Shown in pieces: positions 1 to 6,185 of a DNA stretch of 8,725 nucleotides (position 1 is its first letter; each line of letters starts with the position of its first letter). The stretch covers positions 1-8,725 of the forward strand of contig SCTE01000008.1 in the NCBI GenBank assembly GCA_004298915.1. Reading direction: 5' to 3'. The position numbers were made by a program, and so were the translations under genes. Below the pieces are notes generated by a model. The model saw only the letters and a program-made list of their open reading frames with translations. It searched no databases and had not been told where the DNA came from. This stretch comes from Chloroflexota bacterium. Its GTDB lineage: Bacteria; Chloroflexota; Limnocylindria; Limnocylindrales; CSP1-4.

Positions 1-2
1 CC

Positions 3-404
3 TCGTGGGCCACGACCGCCCGCATCATTCGATCGCAGACGCTGTCGATCCGCGAGCGGATGTTCGTCGATCGGGCGCGGGTGATCGGGGCCGGCTCGGG
101 CCACATCATGCGGCGCCACATCTTCCCGAACGTCGTGAACCTGATCGTGGCACAGGCGGTCATCACGTTCGCGCTCGCCGTGTTCACCGAGACCACGCTG
201 TCGTTCATCGGCCTCGGTGACCCGTTCGCGCCGTCGTGGGGCCAGATCCTCAACGCGGCCCAGTCGGCCGGGGCGCCCGGCCTCGAGGCGTGGTGGTACA
301 TCGCCCCGCCGGCGGTCTGCGTCGTCATGGTCGTCCTCGCCTTCACGCTCGTCGGCAATGCCCTCGACGACATCCTCAATCCCAAGACGCGGGGCCGCCG
401 ATGA
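3..404 (+). CDS. Peptide-type ABC importer permease (DppC/OppC family), 3' part
   Basis: This is the C-terminal 133 residues of an inner-membrane permease of the dipeptide/oligopeptide/nickel importer family, in frame from base 3 with its start outside the window. Visible residues 21-43 carry the cytoplasmic EAA coupling loop (FVDRARVIGAGSG, then RRHIFPN), which contacts the ATPases. Before it lies the typical RSQTLSIRE stretch. Two hydrophobic segments follow, the first around VAQ/ITFALAVFTETTLSFIGLG and the last around residues 98-118. The SFIGLG..P.P.WG pattern is characteristic of the DppC/OppC subunit rather than DppB/OppB. Family members are usually about 280-300 residues, so roughly half is missing. 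The stop overlaps the start of the next gene as ATGA, which indicates an operon and translational coupling to the ATPases. The substrate (di-/oligopeptide, nickel or a sugar-like compound) cannot be told from this part. Confidence 0.93.
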   Translation, partial: SWATTARIIRSQTLSIRERMFVDRARVIGAGSGHIMRRHIFPNVVNLIVAQAVITFALAVFTETTLSFIGLGDPFAPSWGQILNAAQSAGAPGLEAWWYIAPPAVCVVMVVLAFTLVGNALDDILNPKTRGRR

Positions 405-1561
405 CTGCCTACGAGATCGCACCGCCGCGGGCCGTCAAGCGACGGGTCCACGAACTCCCGAAGCTCGCAGACCCGAACGCCCCGCTGCTCGTCGTCGACA
501 ACCTGACCACCACGTTCAGCCTCGAGGGAGCGTCGGTCAGCGCGGTCGCTGGCGTCAGCTTCCGGCTCAACGACGGCGAGGCCCTCGGGATCGCCGGCGA
601 ATCCGGGTGCGGCAAGACCACGACCGCGCTGTCGCTGATCCGTCTCCTGCCGCCGAACGGGCGGATCACTGCCGGGAGCGTGAGCTTCCACGGGACGGAC
701 CTCGTCACGAAGTCGGAACTGGCCCTGCTGCGCTATCGGTGGCGGGAGATCAGCATCGTCTTCCAGGGCGCGATGAATGCGCTGAACCCGGTCCGGCGCG
801 TCGGCGAGCAGATCGCCGAGCCGATCGAACTCCGGCTGGGCGAGACGCGTGAGGCCTCCGGGCGACGCGCCCGCGAGCTCCTGGAGCTCGTCGGCATTCC
901 CGGCCAGCGGGCCCAGGCCTACCCGCACGAGCTGTCGGGCGGGATGCGCCAGCGGGCGATGATCGCGATGGCCCTGGCCTGTGACCCCAAGATCGTCATC
1001 GGCGACGAGCCGACCACGGCCCTCGACGTCATGGTCCAGGCGCAGATCCTGGAGCTCCTCGAACGGCTCCGGCGGGATCTCGGGCTCGCGCTCATCCTGA
1101 TCACCCACGACCTGTCGGTCATCGCCGAGACCTGCGAACGGACGATGGTCATGTATGCCGGCCGGGTCGCCGAGGAGGGCCCGGTACGCCGGATCTTCAC
1201 GGCACCGCGACACCCGTACACGGCCAAGCTCCTCAGCGCGTTCCCGAACATCCACGCCGATCGTCGGACCCTCGACACCATCCCGGGACTGCCGCCCGAC
1301 CTCCGGGAGCCACCCACCGGGTGCCGGTTCCACCCACGATGTCCGGTGGCGATGGCCGTCTGCAAGGACGTCGTCCCACCGGAGGTCGTCTTTCCCGACG
1401 GGGTTCGCGTGGCCTGCCACCTCCACCCGGCCGGGACGAACGGCGGGATCGTCGCGACGATGGAATCGATCGCCGCTCGGCGGTCCGGCATGGCGTCCGC
1501 TCCGGTGAGCGAGGGGACCGCAGCGGCGGCGATGGGCGCGCCCGGGACGCCGACGACATGA
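401..1561 (+). CDS. Peptide-type ABC importer ATPase, OppD/DppD type
   Basis: This 386-residue cytoplasmic ATPase would energise peptide-type uptake as a heterodimer with the next gene's product. Walker A is at residues 66-74 (GESGCGKTT), the Q-loop Gln at 122, the signature LSGGMRQR at 178-185, Walker B with IGDEP at about 197-203 and the H-loop His at 236. The C-terminal oligopeptide-transporter domain has the family Cys pattern: C308 and C314 in CRFHPRCP, C321 and C339. In structurally studied relatives these Cys bind a [4Fe-4S] cluster. The tail after residue about 345 is low-complexity and Ala-rich, with no motif I recognise. I chose the ATG at 401 because it overlaps the permease stop (ATGA) and because the frame upstream of it is permease coding sequence. 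No strong ribosome binding site is visible, which fits coupled translation. OppD versus DppD cannot be decided. Confidence 0.95.
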   Translation: MTAYEIAPPRAVKRRVHELPKLADPNAPLLVVDNLTTTFSLEGASVSAVAGVSFRLNDGEALGIAGESGCGKTTTALSLIRLLPPNGRITAGSVSFHGTDLVTKSELALLRYRWREISIVFQGAMNALNPVRRVGEQIAEPIELRLGETREASGRRARELLELVGIPGQRAQAYPHELSGGMRQRAMIAMALACDPKIVIGDEPTTALDVMVQAQILELLERLRRDLGLALILITHDLSVIAETCERTMVMYAGRVAEEGPVRRIFTAPRHPYTAKLLSAFPNIHADRRTLDTIPGLPPDLREPPTGCRFHPRCPVAMAVCKDVVPPEVVFPDGVRVACHLHPAGTNGGIVATMESIAARRSGMASAPVSEGTAAAAMGAPGTPTT

Positions 1562-2649
1562 GCGACCTCCTCCAGCTGCAGGGCCTCGAGGTCCACTTCC
1601 CGATCCACGGCGGGGTCACTGATCAGCTGCTGCGCCGCCCGAAGGGGTTCGTTCGGGCTGTCGATGGCATCGATCTCGCCATCGCCAGGGGCGAGGTGCT
1701 CGCGCTCGTCGGCGAATCCGGGTCCGGCAAGACCACGACGGGGCGGGTCATCGTGAAGCTCACCCGCCAGACGTCGGGTTCGATGACGTTCGATGGCGAG
1801 GACGTCTCCGCACTGTGGGGCACCACGCAGCTTCGGGCCTACCGGCGCCGGGTCCAGGTCATCTTCCAGGACCCGTACGAGACGTTGAACCCGAAGCAGA
1901 CCGTCCACGACTTCGTGGCCGAGCCGCTCGAGGTCAACGGCCTCGCGCCACGCGCCGCCGATCGTGACGCAAAGGTCGGCGAGGCGCTCGAGGCGGCCGG
2001 CCTGCCCGCCGACTTCGCGATGCGCTATCCGCACGAGTTGTCCGGCGGACAGCGGCAGCGTGTGGTCATCGCCGGGGCCCTCGCGATGGGCCCGGACCTC
2101 GTGGTCGCCGACGAGCCGGTCTCGATGCTCGACGTCTCGATCCGGACCGAGCTGCTTCGCCTGATGCTCGACCTGCGGAAGGAGCGTGGCCTGACCTACC
2201 TGTTCATCACCCACGACCTGTCGCTCGCCTGGGTGATCGCCGACCGCATCGCGGTCATGTACCTCGGCAAGATCATGGAGATCGGTCCGGCGGACACGGT
2301 GATCCGGCAGTCACGCCACCCCTACACGGCCGCGCTCGTCTCGGTCGCCCCGACGCCCGACCCGCCGTCCGATGACGCCCCCGCGAGGACGATCCTCGTC
2401 GGGGAGACGCCGGATGCGTCGCGGATTCCGAACGGCTGTCGCTTCCATCCAAGGTGCCCCCTCGCCTTCGACCGCTGCCGGGTCGAGGAACCGCCGCTGT
2501 TCGACGTCGGGGCCGGCCATCAGGCGGCCTGCTGGCTCGCCGAGGGCGGGCGGGCACTTCCGGTCCTGCCGCCTTCGATGCCCGTCGCCGCGCCCGGGTC
2601 GGCACAGCCTATGCCCGAGGGCGCGGCGATCCAGGGCGAGGCCGGCTAG
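1558..2649 (+). CDS. Peptide-type ABC importer ATPase, OppF/DppF type
   Basis: This 363-residue cytoplasmic ATPase is the partner of the upstream OppD-type subunit. Walker A is at residues 52-60 (GESGSGKTT), the Q-loop Gln at 104 in FQDPYETLNP, the signature LSGGQRQR at 161-168, Walker B VVADEP at about 182-187 and the H-loop His at 219. FQDP..SLNP-like wording and the 30-residue insert before the A-loop region (HGGVTDQLLRRPKGFVRAV) are typical of OppF/DppF rather than OppD. C294, C300, C307 and C325 repeat the family's C-terminal iron-sulfur-type Cys pattern. A Pro/Ala-rich tail of about 30 residues follows. The ATG at 1558 overlaps the preceding stop as ATGA. The TAG stop shares its bases with the stop of the convergent aquaporin gene. 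This is the last gene of the importer operon, and no hairpin terminator follows it. Confidence 0.95.
   Translation: MSDLLQLQGLEVHFPIHGGVTDQLLRRPKGFVRAVDGIDLAIARGEVLALVGESGSGKTTTGRVIVKLTRQTSGSMTFDGEDVSALWGTTQLRAYRRRVQVIFQDPYETLNPKQTVHDFVAEPLEVNGLAPRAADRDAKVGEALEAAGLPADFAMRYPHELSGGQRQRVVIAGALAMGPDLVVADEPVSMLDVSIRTELLRLMLDLRKERGLTYLFITHDLSLAWVIADRIAVMYLGKIMEIGPADTVIRQSRHPYTAALVSVAPTPDPPSDDAPARTILVGETPDASRIPNGCRFHPRCPLAFDRCRVEEPPLFDVGAGHQAACWLAEGGRALPVLPPSMPVAAPGSAQPMPEGAAIQGEAG
2646..2649. other. Shared CTAG: two convergent stop codons overlap
   Basis: The palindrome CTAG supplies the TAG stop of the OppF-type gene on the + strand (2647-2649) and the TAG stop of the aquaporin gene on the - strand (2648-2646). 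The two genes therefore leave no intergenic DNA and no room for a conventional terminator between them. Confidence 0.9.
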
Positions 2650-3320
2650 GCGTCCGTTGCCGCGGGCTCGCCCAACGGAGCGCGGTCGGCCAGGGCTCGA
2701 TACACGATCCAGCCGACGACCGCGCCGACGAATGGCGCCGTCAGGTAGATCCAGATGGCCGCGAAGTCGCCCGACACGATCGCCGGCCCGAGGGCTCGCG
2801 CCGGATTCACCGAGGCACCGCTGAACGGAATGCCTACCGCATGGATCGCCAGCAGGGTCAGCGGGATCACGATGATCGCGTGGCCGGCATCGCGGCGCGT
2901 CACGGTGAGTATGACCGCGATGAACACCGCGGTCAAGACGACCTCGGTGAGGAACGCGCCACCGTCGCCGATGCCGGGCATGTTCTTAGTGCCGGCCACC
3001 ACTGCCTGGCTCGACAGGGCGAGCGTCAGGAGCGAGGCGGCAGTGGCGCCAATGACCTGCGCGATGACATAGCCGAGCGCGCCCATCCCGTCGATCCGGC
3101 CGTCGAGGAGTGCCCCGAGTGTCACGGCCGGATTGAAATGGCCGCCCGAGACGTGCCCGCTGACGGCGATCGCGGCCAGCAGCCCGAGCCCGAACCCGAA
3201 CGGGATGACGACGAGGGCCGGTGTGCCGGGAATGGCGCCGACGGCCAGGATGGCCATCGAGCCCATGCCGACCAGGATGAACGTCCCGATGCACTCGGCC
3301 AGCAGCTTGCGTGTGTCCAC
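2646..3320 (-). CDS. Aquaporin (MIP family), AqpZ-like
   Basis: This is a 224-residue inner-membrane channel of the major intrinsic protein family, close in length to E. coli AqpZ (231). Both half-helix motifs are present: NPA at 63-65 in GGHFNPAV and NPA at 172-174 in SVNPAR. The N-terminal E9..GTF motif is also there. Matching the AqpZ selectivity filter by spacing from the NPA motifs gives F43, H160, A169 and R175. Phe and His point to a water-type pore rather than a glycerol facilitator; Ala replaces the AqpZ Thr. An upstream in-frame ATG pair near 3362 would add 14 polar residues, but the GTG at 3320 has a strong GAGGAGGAGG site 4-7 nt away and begins the protein as the family usually begins. 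The gene lies 54 bp downstream of the aldolase gene on the same strand and may be partly co-transcribed, although a -10-like TATGAT sits in that gap. Confidence 0.93.
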   Translation of the reverse strand: MDTRKLLAECIGTFILVGMGSMAILAVGAIPGTPALVVIPFGFGLGLLAAIAVSGHVSGGHFNPAVTLGALLDGRIDGMGALGYVIAQVIGATAASLLTLALSSQAVVAGTKNMPGIGDGGAFLTEVVLTAVFIAVILTVTRRDAGHAIIVIPLTLLAIHAVGIPFSGASVNPARALGPAIVSGDFAAIWIYLTAPFVGAVVGWIVYRALADRAPLGEPAATDA

Positions 3321-3324
3321 GGTT

Positions 3325-3334
3325 CCTCCTCCTC
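3325..3334 (-). promoter_or_regulatory. Strong Shine-Dalgarno site of the aquaporin gene
   Basis: On the - strand GAGGAGGAGG lies 4 nt before the GTG at 3320. It decides the GTG start over the upstream ATG pair. Confidence 0.75.
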
Positions 3335-3357
3335 GTGCCCGATCGGGCGGTAGCGGC

Positions 3358-3363
3358 ATCATA
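3358..3363 (-). promoter_or_regulatory. Possible -10 box for the aquaporin gene
   Basis: TATGAT on the - strand matches TATAAT at five of six positions and would place the transcript start about 30 nt before the GTG, with the Shine-Dalgarno site inside the leader. No convincing -35 box is found 16-18 nt upstream, so this remains tentative. Confidence 0.35.
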
Positions 3364-3374
3364 CCGAGCGCGAA

Positions 3375-4073
3375 TCAGCCCGCGATGGACGCTGGCGGAC
3401 CCGACTGGCCGGTCGCGGCCCGCAGCAGGAGGGCATCGCGCCAGACGCGGCAGAGCACCTCCACGAGCTCCAGCCGATCGCCCGCCGTGACGAGGGCACG
3501 TTCGACGGACTCGGTCACGGAGGGTCCCGCCGGGGCGGACCCCACCGCGATGGCGCCATGGCGCTCGAGGAGCACGGCCACGGGCGCGGGCCCGTCCAGG
3601 GTTGCGAACGCCTGCGAGATCCGTGCGGCGAGCGCATCGCTCCCCATCGCGCCGTACGGGATGACGGGCAGGACTGGAAGGTGATGGGCCGTTTCCGGCA
3701 GCGCCAGCGGATCCGGGGCGAGGCCCGCAAGTGTGAGGGCCATGGAAGCGGGCAGGTGGGCGTGCGCCACCGCGACCACGTCGGGTCGAGCGCGGTAGAT
3801 CGCTCGATGGATGGCGATGTCCGAGCTCGGGCGAGGTCCCTCGGAGGACTGGCCAACGGCGGGATCCAGGTTGACGAGTGCGAGATCGTCCGGCTCGAGT
3901 TCGTCCTTGCGCCGTCCGGTCGGCGTGGCAAGGAGCGTCGTCGCCGACAGGCGAACCGAGAGGTTTCCCTCGCCCGCGCTGATGAGGCCGCGCGAGCCGA
4001 GGCGCCGACCCGCTGCACAGATGGCGGCGCGAAGGACCGCCTCGTCCAATGGTGGATCGGTCAGTCGGCTCAC
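3375..4073 (-). CDS. Class II aldolase/adducin-family protein
   Basis: This 232-residue cytoplasmic enzyme has the fold of zinc-dependent fuculose-phosphate aldolase, ribulose-phosphate epimerase and methylthioribulose-phosphate dehydratase. Visible family signatures are GLISAGEGNLSVR (29-41), TPTGR (50-54), PSSD..IH (82-89), AVAHAHLP with zinc ligands H104 and H106, and LLERHGAIAVG with the third zinc ligand H172. Residue 85 is Asp, where FucA has its catalytic Glu73; AraD also has Asp there, but the Asp120 and Tyr229 of AraD are not evident here. The substrate is therefore unassigned. I chose the GTG at 4073 because a -10-like TACCAT ends 6 nt before it, a leaderless arrangement. A GTG at 4103 would add ten residues, but they resemble nothing conserved, and no Shine-Dalgarno site supports it. 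The neighbours (aquaporin, Cys-rich protein) do not identify a pathway. Confidence 0.85.
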   Translation of the reverse strand: MSRLTDPPLDEAVLRAAICAAGRRLGSRGLISAGEGNLSVRLSATTLLATPTGRRKDELEPDDLALVNLDPAVGQSSEGPRPSSDIAIHRAIYRARPDVVAVAHAHLPASMALTLAGLAPDPLALPETAHHLPVLPVIPYGAMGSDALAARISQAFATLDGPAPVAVLLERHGAIAVGSAPAGPSVTESVERALVTAGDRLELVEVLCRVWRDALLLRAATGQSGPPASIAG

Positions 4074-4079
4074 GCCTCG

Positions 4080-4085
4080 ATGGTA
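4080..4085 (-). promoter_or_regulatory. -10-like box, leaderless promoter of the aldolase gene
   Basis: TACCAT (TANNNT type) on the - strand ends 6 nt before the GTG at 4073, so a transcript would begin at or next to the start codon. No recognisable -35 box lies 16-18 nt upstream. Confidence 0.45.
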
Positions 4086-4115
4086 GCGGTGCCGCGGGCC
4101 CACCGGCGGCCCCGG

Positions 4116-4256
4116 TCATGCCGCGAGGAGCGCCTCCTCGGCAACGGCGTCAACCACGTCCCAGGTGGTCGCGCAGTCGTCGCACCGGAGCGCGTCCGGA
4201 ATCGGCAGGTCGATGGCCATTGGTGCGTCGCAGCAGGGGCGTTCGATCTTGATCAT
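4116..4256 (-). CDS. 46-residue Cys-rich putative zinc-binding protein
   Basis: This short protein has a CC pair at residues 8-9 (ERPCCDAP) and a CxxC at 25-28 (LRCDDCATTW), separated by about 15 residues. That arrangement would suit one zinc ion held in a ribbon or knuckle. The stretch after the second pair is acidic and ends in an Ala/Leu-rich tail. The codon choice (GC-rich third positions) and sensible composition support real coding. The ATG at 4256 is favoured because the residues before it in the open frame look non-coding and the Cys pattern begins right after it. No Shine-Dalgarno site precedes it; GATGCT, a weak -10-like box, ends 6 nt before the ATG. It lies 42 bp upstream of the aldolase gene on the same strand and is divergent from the exporter operon. 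I do not recognise the family and assign no function. Confidence 0.6.
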   Translation of the reverse strand: MIKIERPCCDAPMAIDLPIPDALRCDDCATTWDVVDAVAEEALLAA

Positions 4257-4262
4257 GGCCGG

Positions 4263-4268
4263 AGCATC
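4263..4268 (-). promoter_or_regulatory. Weak -10-like box upstream of the Cys-rich protein gene
   Basis: GATGCT on the - strand ends 6 nt before the ATG at 4256, the same geometry as the other leaderless-type starts in this window. The first base departs from TANNNT and no -35 box is visible. Confidence 0.25.
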
Positions 4269-4278
4269 CGTGCACGGC

Positions 4279-4307
4279 GTGACAGCTAGCGTGGCACGAT
4301 GGATACG
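4279..4307 (+). promoter_or_regulatory. Candidate promoter of the ABC exporter operon
   Basis: GTGACA (five of six against TTGACA, 4279-4284) is followed after 17 bp by GATACG (three of six, 4302-4307). The predicted start near 4313 gives a leader of about 17 nt containing GAGGA (4322-4326), a ribosome binding site 3-4 nt from the ATG. The -35 is good, the -10 poor. Confidence 0.35.
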
Positions 4308-4329
4308 CCCCGGAGCAACGCGAGGATTC

Positions 4330-5268
4330 ATGTCCGCCATGATCACCGAGCCCGGCCTCGTCATCGATGTGGCCGACCTGCGCAAGCGATACGGCCGCGT
4401 CCAGGCGCTGTCCGGCCTGACGATGACGGTCCGGGCGGGCGAGATCTTCGGCTTCCTCGGCCCGAACGGCGCCGGCAAGACCACGGCCGTCAAGCTGCTC
4501 CTCGGGTTGAGCCGGCGAACGGGTGGGCAGGGCACGGTGCTGGGACGGCCGATCGGGGATCGCGAGGCGCGACGCCGGATCGGCTACCTGCCCGAGCTGT
4601 TCCGGTTCCAGCCGTGGCTCCGGGCGCGCGAGGTCCTCGACCTGCATGCCGACCTCATCGGCATGCCGCGGAGCGGTCGCAAGCCCGCCTTCGATGCGGT
4701 CCTCGAGCTGGTCGGCCTTGCCGAGCGCGGCGGGACGGCGGTTGGTGGCTTCTCCAAGGGCATGCAGCAGCGCCTCGGCATTGGCGTCGCGCTGGTCGGC
4801 GATCCGGCCCTGGTCATCCTCGATGAACCGACCTCGGCGCTCGACCCGATCGGCCGGATGGACGTTCGCGGGATCCTCCGCTCGGCCCGGGACCGCGGCG
4901 CGGCCGTCCTCCTGAACTCGCACCTGCTGACCGAAGTCGAGCAGGTCTGCGATCGCCTGGCCATCGTGGATCGGGGCGTGGTCATCGCCGAGGGATCGCT
5001 CGGCGACGTCCTCGGCGCCCGCGAGACCCGGATCCGGGTCGAGGGCCTCGAGCCACCCGGTGCCGCGCGGCTCGCCCGGTTCGGGACGCCGCGCTTTGAC
5101 GGGCGGGACCTGTTCATCCGGGACCTGCCCGAGGCGCAGGTGCCCGAGGTCGTCGCGGAGCTGGTGGGCATGGGCGTCCGGGTCCACGAGGTCGCGTCCG
5201 GCCGGGAGTCGCTCGAAGCGCGGTTCCTCGAGCTTGTGCGGGGCCATCGCGGGGATACGGCCGCGTGA
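4330..5268 (+). CDS. ABC exporter ATPase (CcmA/NatA-type)
   Basis: This 312-residue cytoplasmic ATPase drives the ABC-2 membrane subunit encoded next to it. Walker A is at residues 44-51 (GPNGAGKT), the Q-loop region reads IGYLPEL (84-90) as in many CcmA/NatA relatives, the signature FSKGMQQR is at 141-148, Walker B VILDEP at 162-167 and the H-loop His at 198 in NSHLLTEVEQ. Residues from about 230 to 312 form the small C-terminal domain seen in drug, Na+ and undefined-substrate exporters; its GRESLEARFLELV ending is typical of the group. I chose the ATG at 4330 because GAGGA lies just upstream; a second ATG at 4339 has the site too far away. The stop overlaps the permease start as GTGA, so the two subunits are coupled. 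The cargo cannot be inferred. Confidence 0.93.
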   Translation: MSAMITEPGLVIDVADLRKRYGRVQALSGLTMTVRAGEIFGFLGPNGAGKTTAVKLLLGLSRRTGGQGTVLGRPIGDREARRRIGYLPELFRFQPWLRAREVLDLHADLIGMPRSGRKPAFDAVLELVGLAERGGTAVGGFSKGMQQRLGIGVALVGDPALVILDEPTSALDPIGRMDVRGILRSARDRGAAVLLNSHLLTEVEQVCDRLAIVDRGVVIAEGSLGDVLGARETRIRVEGLEPPGAARLARFGTPRFDGRDLFIRDLPEAQVPEVVAELVGMGVRVHEVASGRESLEARFLELVRGHRGDTAA

Positions 5269-6122
5269 TCACGATCGCCCGGCTGACGATCGGCGAGGCC
5301 GCCCGCCGCCGAATCCTGTGGGTGCTCGTCGCGCTCGCCGTCCTCGCGGTCGCGCTGACGGGCTGGGGCATCGACCGGCTCGTCTCGCTTGCCCGGACAT
5401 CGGGCACGGCCGAACTGACCATCCAGCTGGGCGTGTCCCAGATCCTGATCTTCATCGCCTTCCAGTTCAGCTTCGTCCTCGCGATGACGGCGGCCTTCCT
5501 CGGCGCCCCGGCCATTGCCAACGACATCGAATCGGGCATCGCCCTGGCCCTCCTGGCGCGCCCGATCCGTCGATCGTCGTACCTGCTCGGGCGCTGGCTC
5601 GGCCTCGCCGTCGTCCTCGTCGCGTACGGGGCCGGCTCGGCCCTCCTCGCGATCCTCGTCGTCAGTCGCGTGTCGGGCTACACGCCGCCATCGATCGTCG
5701 GTCCGCTGGCCTATCTCGCGACCGAGGGCCTGGTCGTGCTGTCGCTGAGCCTCCTGCTCTCGACACGGCTCCCGCCGATCGGGGCCGGTGCGATCTCGGT
5801 GGTCATCTATGGGCTGTCGTGGGCCGCCGGGGCGATCGAGCGGGTCGGGATCGCCATCACCGCGCGCAACCCCGACGTGAACCTCGAGATCGTCGGGCAG
5901 GTCGGTCGGGCGATCCTGCCGACCGACGGGCTGTGGCGGGGCGTGATCTACGGCCTCGAGCCCGGCGTCGTGGTGGCCGCTGCGGCGGGCAACCCGCTCG
6001 CGGAGGCGAACCCATTCTTCGCCACGGCCCCGCCGACGCTCGGCTTCCTCGTCTGGACCGGGGTCTGGATGATCCTCGTGATGACCCTGGCCGCGATCTC
6101 GCTGCGGCGGCGGGAGCTCTGA
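5265..6122 (+). CDS. ABC-2 type exporter permease
   Basis: This 285-residue membrane subunit pairs with the preceding ATPase. Hydrophobic segments lie at about residues 17-38, 55-82, 107-134, 145-168, 172-190 and 259-280, giving six helices. Between the second and third is the cytoplasmic coupling stretch APAIANDIESGIALALLARP..R..YLLGRWLG (about 81-113), the hallmark of ABC-2/NatB-like permeases: an acidic residue, then Gly, then a Leu/Ala run, then Pro and Arg, then a Gly-Arg/Lys. A long extracytoplasmic loop runs from about 191 to 258. The start is the GTG at 5265, which overlaps the ATPase stop as GTGA. It is the last gene of a two-gene operon that ends towards the convergent tag gene. The substrate is unknown. 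Confidence 0.9.
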   Translation: MITIARLTIGEAARRRILWVLVALAVLAVALTGWGIDRLVSLARTSGTAELTIQLGVSQILIFIAFQFSFVLAMTAAFLGAPAIANDIESGIALALLARPIRRSSYLLGRWLGLAVVLVAYGAGSALLAILVVSRVSGYTPPSIVGPLAYLATEGLVVLSLSLLLSTRLPPIGAGAISVVIYGLSWAAGAIERVGIAITARNPDVNLEIVGQVGRAILPTDGLWRGVIYGLEPGVVVAAAAGNPLAEANPFFATAPPTLGFLVWTGVWMILVMTLAAISLRRREL

Positions 6123-6134
6123 CCTCGTCCCGTA

Positions 6135-6160
6135 ACCCGTCACGGGTCGACCCCAGGGTC
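6135..6160. terminator. Interlocking inverted repeats between convergent genes, possible terminator
   Basis: Three small dyads interlock: ACCCG/CGGGT around a 3-nt loop (6135-6147), the perfect palindrome GGGTCGACCC (6144-6153), and GACCC/GGGTC around 2 nt (6149-6160). They sit in the 63-bp gap where the exporter operon and the tag gene converge. There is no T-run on either strand, so intrinsic termination is uncertain. Confidence 0.3.
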
Positions 6161-6185
6161 ATGCCGGGGCCGGCGGCCGCTCGGA

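Noticed and set aside
236..400. N-terminal extension of the OppD-type ATPase
   Set aside because: The extension lies over permease coding sequence and reads as Arg/Pro-rich shadow. The ATGA overlap at 401 gives a sound start.
919..2214. 431-residue open frame on the - strand across both importer ATPase genes
   Set aside because: It is antisense to two clearly conserved ATPases. Its translation is low-complexity (His, Arg, Asp-rich) with no motifs, and such long shadow frames are expected in GC-rich DNA.
4074..4103. Upstream GTG start at 4103 for the aldolase
   Set aside because: The extra ten residues look unconserved and have no ribosome binding site. They also include the -10-like box that serves the GTG at 4073.
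2986..4119. 377-residue open frame on the - strand across the aquaporin and aldolase genes
   Set aside because: It is a frame-shifted shadow of those two genes, Arg/Pro/Gly-rich and without domains.
2646..4256. A glycerol or sugar catabolic operon made of aquaporin, aldolase and Cys-rich protein
   Set aside because: The aquaporin filter looks water-type, each gene has its own possible promoter signal, and no kinase, isomerase or dehydrogenase is present.
4584..6143. 519-residue open frame on the - strand across the exporter genes
   Set aside because: It is antisense to a complete ATPase and permease. Its translation is a charged Arg/Asp/Glu/Gly-rich repeat-like sequence, typical of the reverse complement of GC-rich coding DNA.
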